Program-made: the position numbers and the translations under genes
Shown: positions 23,143 through 24,823 of the stretch, in pieces
Layout of the letters: every line of letters starts with the position of its first letter
Numbering within the stretch: the first letter of the stretch is position 1
NCBI GenBank assembly: GCA_900317015.1
Contig: ONFH01000019.1
Span: 1 to 24,823 of the forward strand
Direction of reading: 5' to 3'
DNA from: an uncultured Erysipelotrichaceae bacterium
Lineage (GTDB): Bacteria; Bacillota_I; Bacilli_A; Erysipelotrichales; Coprobacillaceae
Length of the DNA stretch: 24,823 nt
The notes under the pieces: model-generated
What the model saw: the letters and a program-made list of their open reading frames with translations, nothing else
What the model was told of the DNA's origin: nothing
Databases searched by the model: none

Positions 23143-23858
23143 TATACTTTCGTGATTCTTCTTGCACGATCTTCGAAACGGAACTTATCAGGACGATGTC
23201 TTGATGATGTATACTGGAAGATCTGCGCATTGCTTAAGTAGACATAGCTTTCTACATCTACGATCATATTATAGTCTTTGAGATCTAGATATTTTTCATC
23301 CATGCCATTGGCATTCTGACAAGTGATGATCTTGTCGGCATAGGCAATCTCAAGGTGCAGTGTATTTTCAAAATATTCATATAATGAATTTTCAGCGGCC
23401 TCTAATGGTAGTTCAGGGACGACATCGGTACGTAAGAAGTCGGTATCAAGAATTGCTGGCTCATTTGAAAACTTACGAAGTCGCATGAGCATCCAGACAT
23501 AATCATCAGTCGAGACTTGTAAATTTTTGGCGATCTTTTCATCAGGATGGATCTTGTCTAGAAAAATAACTTCGGTACTTGTTTCTTCGTCATAATGCTT
23601 CGAGACTTCTTTAAATGATTCAGTATTAGAAATAGGCAATTTGAAGCGATGGATATCAAGAACGATTGAGCGACGGCCTTGTGATTTCTGAATATATCCA
23701 TTTTGAATTAACAGACTCAATGATTTACGAATCGTATCTCGTGAAGCATTATACTGCTTCATTAATTCATGTTCACTCGGCAGGAAATCCCCTTCGTTTA
23801 ATTCTTCTTTTTCTATTTTAGAAGCAATCTCCTTAAATATAGCTTCATATTTTGTCAT
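23142..23858 (-). CDS. treR: Trehalose operon repressor, GntR family
   Basis: The 238-residue repressor has an N-terminal winged helix of the GntR type (about 1-68; L-P-S-E-H-E-L-M-K-Q-Y-N-A-S-R-D-T-I-R-K-S-L) and a C-terminal UTRA effector domain (about 90-236). The start S-E-H-E-L-M and the end F-E-D-R-A-R-R are close to Bacillus TreR. In the family, trehalose 6-phosphate releases the repressor from DNA. A ribosome binding site GAGGTG precedes the ATG. It lies upstream of treP on the same strand but is separated from it by two terminators and has its own promoter. The family member also fits the TGTACGTACA operators at 22971-23070. Confidence 0.93.
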   Translation of the reverse strand: MTKYEAIFKEIASKIEKEELNEGDFLPSEHELMKQYNASRDTIRKSLSLLIQNGYIQKSQGRRSIVLDIHRFKLPISNTESFKEVSKHYDEETSTEVIFLDKIHPDEKIAKNLQVSTDDYVWMLMRLRKFSNEPAILDTDFLRTDVVPELPLEAAENSLYEYFENTLHLEIAYADKIITCQNANGMDEKYLDLKDYNMIVDVESYVYLSNAQIFQYTSSRHRPDKFRFEDRARRITKV

Positions 23859-23878
23859 TTCTTGTCACCTCAAGGGGA

Positions 23879-23906
23879 ATTATATCATGCTCCCTTTAAA
23901 ATACAA
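23879..23906 (-). promoter_or_regulatory. treR promoter
   Basis: On the minus strand, TTGTAT (23906-23901) and TATAAT (23884-23879) are separated by 16 bases, with an extended TGA before the -10. No TGTACGT operator is present, so autoregulation by TreR is not evident. Confidence 0.7.
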
Positions 23907-24000
23907 TAAATAGGAAATGATTGAATTTCCATATTTTGCATACATAAAATGCGTTGCATTTAAAACTTATAAAAAGAGATGATATTTTTTTCGAAACATT

Positions 24001-24006
24001 TATAAT
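24001..24006 (+). promoter_or_regulatory. -10 element of the peptidase C26 gene, with upstream palindrome
   Basis: TATAAT at 24001-24006 precedes the GTG start by 27 bases, but no convincing -35 is seen at 15-19 bases spacing. A perfect inverted repeat AAATGC-GTT-GCATTT lies at 23947-23961, about 40 bases upstream, and could be an activator or repressor site. Confidence 0.5.
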
Positions 24007-24032
24007 GAAATAAGAAGAAGGGGGAATGGATA

Positions 24033-24749
24033 GTGAAACCAAGAATAGGTATTGCGGCCAATATTCTACAGATGCATGATGGCTTCTTTGTTGGTGTTTA
24101 TAGAGATTATGTCAATAATGACTATGTCGATTCAGTCGTTAAGGGAGGCGGTATTCCGGTAATGCTTCCAGTCCTTCGTGATCTTGAAGATGTAAAAGAT
24201 CAGATCAGAGGTCTTGATGGAATCATCTTAACTGGTGGCTATGATGTCGATCCATCACTTTATGGCGAAGAAACAAGACAGGAATGTGGTTTCATTATGC
24301 GTGAGATCGATGAATTTTATCTTTCTCTTGTCAGAGCGGCTGATGAATTAGGCATTAAGGTGCTGGGAATTTGTAAAGGAGCGCAGATCATCAATGTAGC
24401 CTATGGTGGTACGCTTTATCAGGATCTTGTTAGTCAATGTCCAAAAGCTTTAAAACACATCCAGCAGGCCCCTCGCTATCAGGCGACACAGGGCATCATG
24501 ATTAAAGATGATTCCTTTTTATATGATGTCTTTGGCCCAAGCGAACGTGTGAATTCCTATCATCATCAAAGCGTAAAGACGTTAGGAAAAGGCCTAAGAT
24601 TAACCGCAACGACAAAAGACGGCATTGTCGAAGGCTTTGAAAAAGAAGAGGGTACGTTCATGTGTGGTGTACAGTTCCATCCAGAGATGATGGCAACATT
24701 TAATAATGAAGAAATGATCAGATTATTCACTATGTTTTTTGAAAAATAG
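24033..24749 (+). CDS. Class I glutamine-amidotransferase-like peptidase C26 (gamma-glutamyl-GABA hydrolase/PuuD-like)
   Basis: The 238-residue protein has the peptidase C26 / GATase1-like layout. The D-G-I-I-L-T-G-G-Y-D-V-D-P segment is at about 62-74. The nucleophile Cys114 sits in L-G-I-C-K-G-A-Q (most relatives have Arg where this has Lys), and the His216/Glu218 pair is in Q-F-H-P-E. Such enzymes hydrolyse gamma-glutamyl amides, for example gamma-glutamyl-GABA in the putrescine pathway; the substrate here is not shown. It uses a GTG start: GGGGG at 24020-24024 is 8 bases upstream and the nearest ATG (24026) is out of frame. No putrescine genes are next to it in the window. It is monocistronic, between its promoter and the terminator at 24764. 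Confidence 0.88.
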   Translation: MKPRIGIAANILQMHDGFFVGVYRDYVNNDYVDSVVKGGGIPVMLPVLRDLEDVKDQIRGLDGIILTGGYDVDPSLYGEETRQECGFIMREIDEFYLSLVRAADELGIKVLGICKGAQIINVAYGGTLYQDLVSQCPKALKHIQQAPRYQATQGIMIKDDSFLYDVFGPSERVNSYHHQSVKTLGKGLRLTATTKDGIVEGFEKEEGTFMCGVQFHPEMMATFNNEEMIRLFTMFFEK

Positions 24750-24763
24750 AAGAAGAAAAATTT

Positions 24764-24801
24764 GCGACAGCGTATGGAAATCATAGGATGTCGCTATTTT
24801 T
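24764..24801 (+). terminator. Rho-independent terminator after the peptidase C26 gene
   Basis: GCGACA (24764-24769) pairs with TGTCGC (24789-24794), with an inner TATG/CATA helix, followed by TATTTTTATG. It lies 14 bases beyond the stop codon. The remaining bases to 24823 are AT-rich and could hold the next promoter. Confidence 0.75.
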
Positions 24802-24823
24802 ATGTTAAAATATTAATAAGAAT

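Overview
The window reads as a chromosomal segment of a low-GC, fermentative, Gram-positive bacterium (Bacillota). The evidence is the ssb-rpsR block followed by the Bacillus-type order yybS-gdpP-rplI-dnaB, strong purine-rich ribosome binding sites, sigma-A-type promoters, U-tract terminators, PTS-based sugar uptake and a treP-treA-treR locus of Bacillus type. A gut Erysipelotrichia-like host (Catenibacterium/Kandleria/Coprobacillus relatives) is my best guess from protein character. This is inference; no rRNA is present to test it.

Layout. 1-470: the 3' end of ssb, then rpsR and a terminator. 579-947: an orphan zinc-ribbon protein resembling only the N-terminus of an IS1595-like transposase. 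1153-6496: a tightly packed housekeeping operon (yybS-like, gdpP, rplI, dnaB, tdk) closed by a 12-bp-stem terminator. 6570-8852: an iron-dependent alcohol dehydrogenase diverging from an AraC-type regulator. 8987-10542: a DeoR-type repressor overlapping a Cof-type HAD phosphatase, behind a near-consensus promoter.

10828-15041 is the most unusual part. It is a four-gene overlapping operon: membrane-anchored RbsB-like binding protein, six-TM NarL/DesK-type histidine kinase, LuxR-type response regulator, and membrane-anchored family-1 (MalE/UgpB-like) binding protein. There are no ABC permease or ATPase genes and neither binding protein has a lipobox, so the binding proteins look like extracellular sensory subunits rather than transport components. 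Immediately downstream, behind a long hairpin with two copies of a palindrome, is a complete mannose/sorbose-family PTS (IIA, IIB, IIC, IID) plus a small two-TM protein (15175-18187). I infer that the four-gene module senses an extracellular sugar and controls this PTS.

18442-19110: a beta-phosphoglucomutase-like HAD phosphatase on the minus strand, with a good promoter preceded by two 7-bp direct repeats. 19247-19370: a structured, terminator-ended intergenic stretch that may encode a small RNA. 19367-23858 (minus): the trehalose locus, with treA (trehalose-6-phosphate hydrolase), treP (trehalose PTS IIBCA) and treR. A palindromic operator lies exactly between the -35 and -10 of the treP promoter. 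24033-24749: a class I glutamine-amidotransferase-like peptidase C26 (PuuD-like) with a GTG start and its own terminator.

No gene-free stretch exceeds 300 bases. The longest are 10543-10827 (terminator, then promoter), 19111-19366 (promoter, direct repeats, structured element), 18188-18441 (two terminator-like hairpins and AT-rich DNA) and 948-1152 (terminator and leader). I saw no tRNA, rRNA, CRISPR array or complete insertion sequence.
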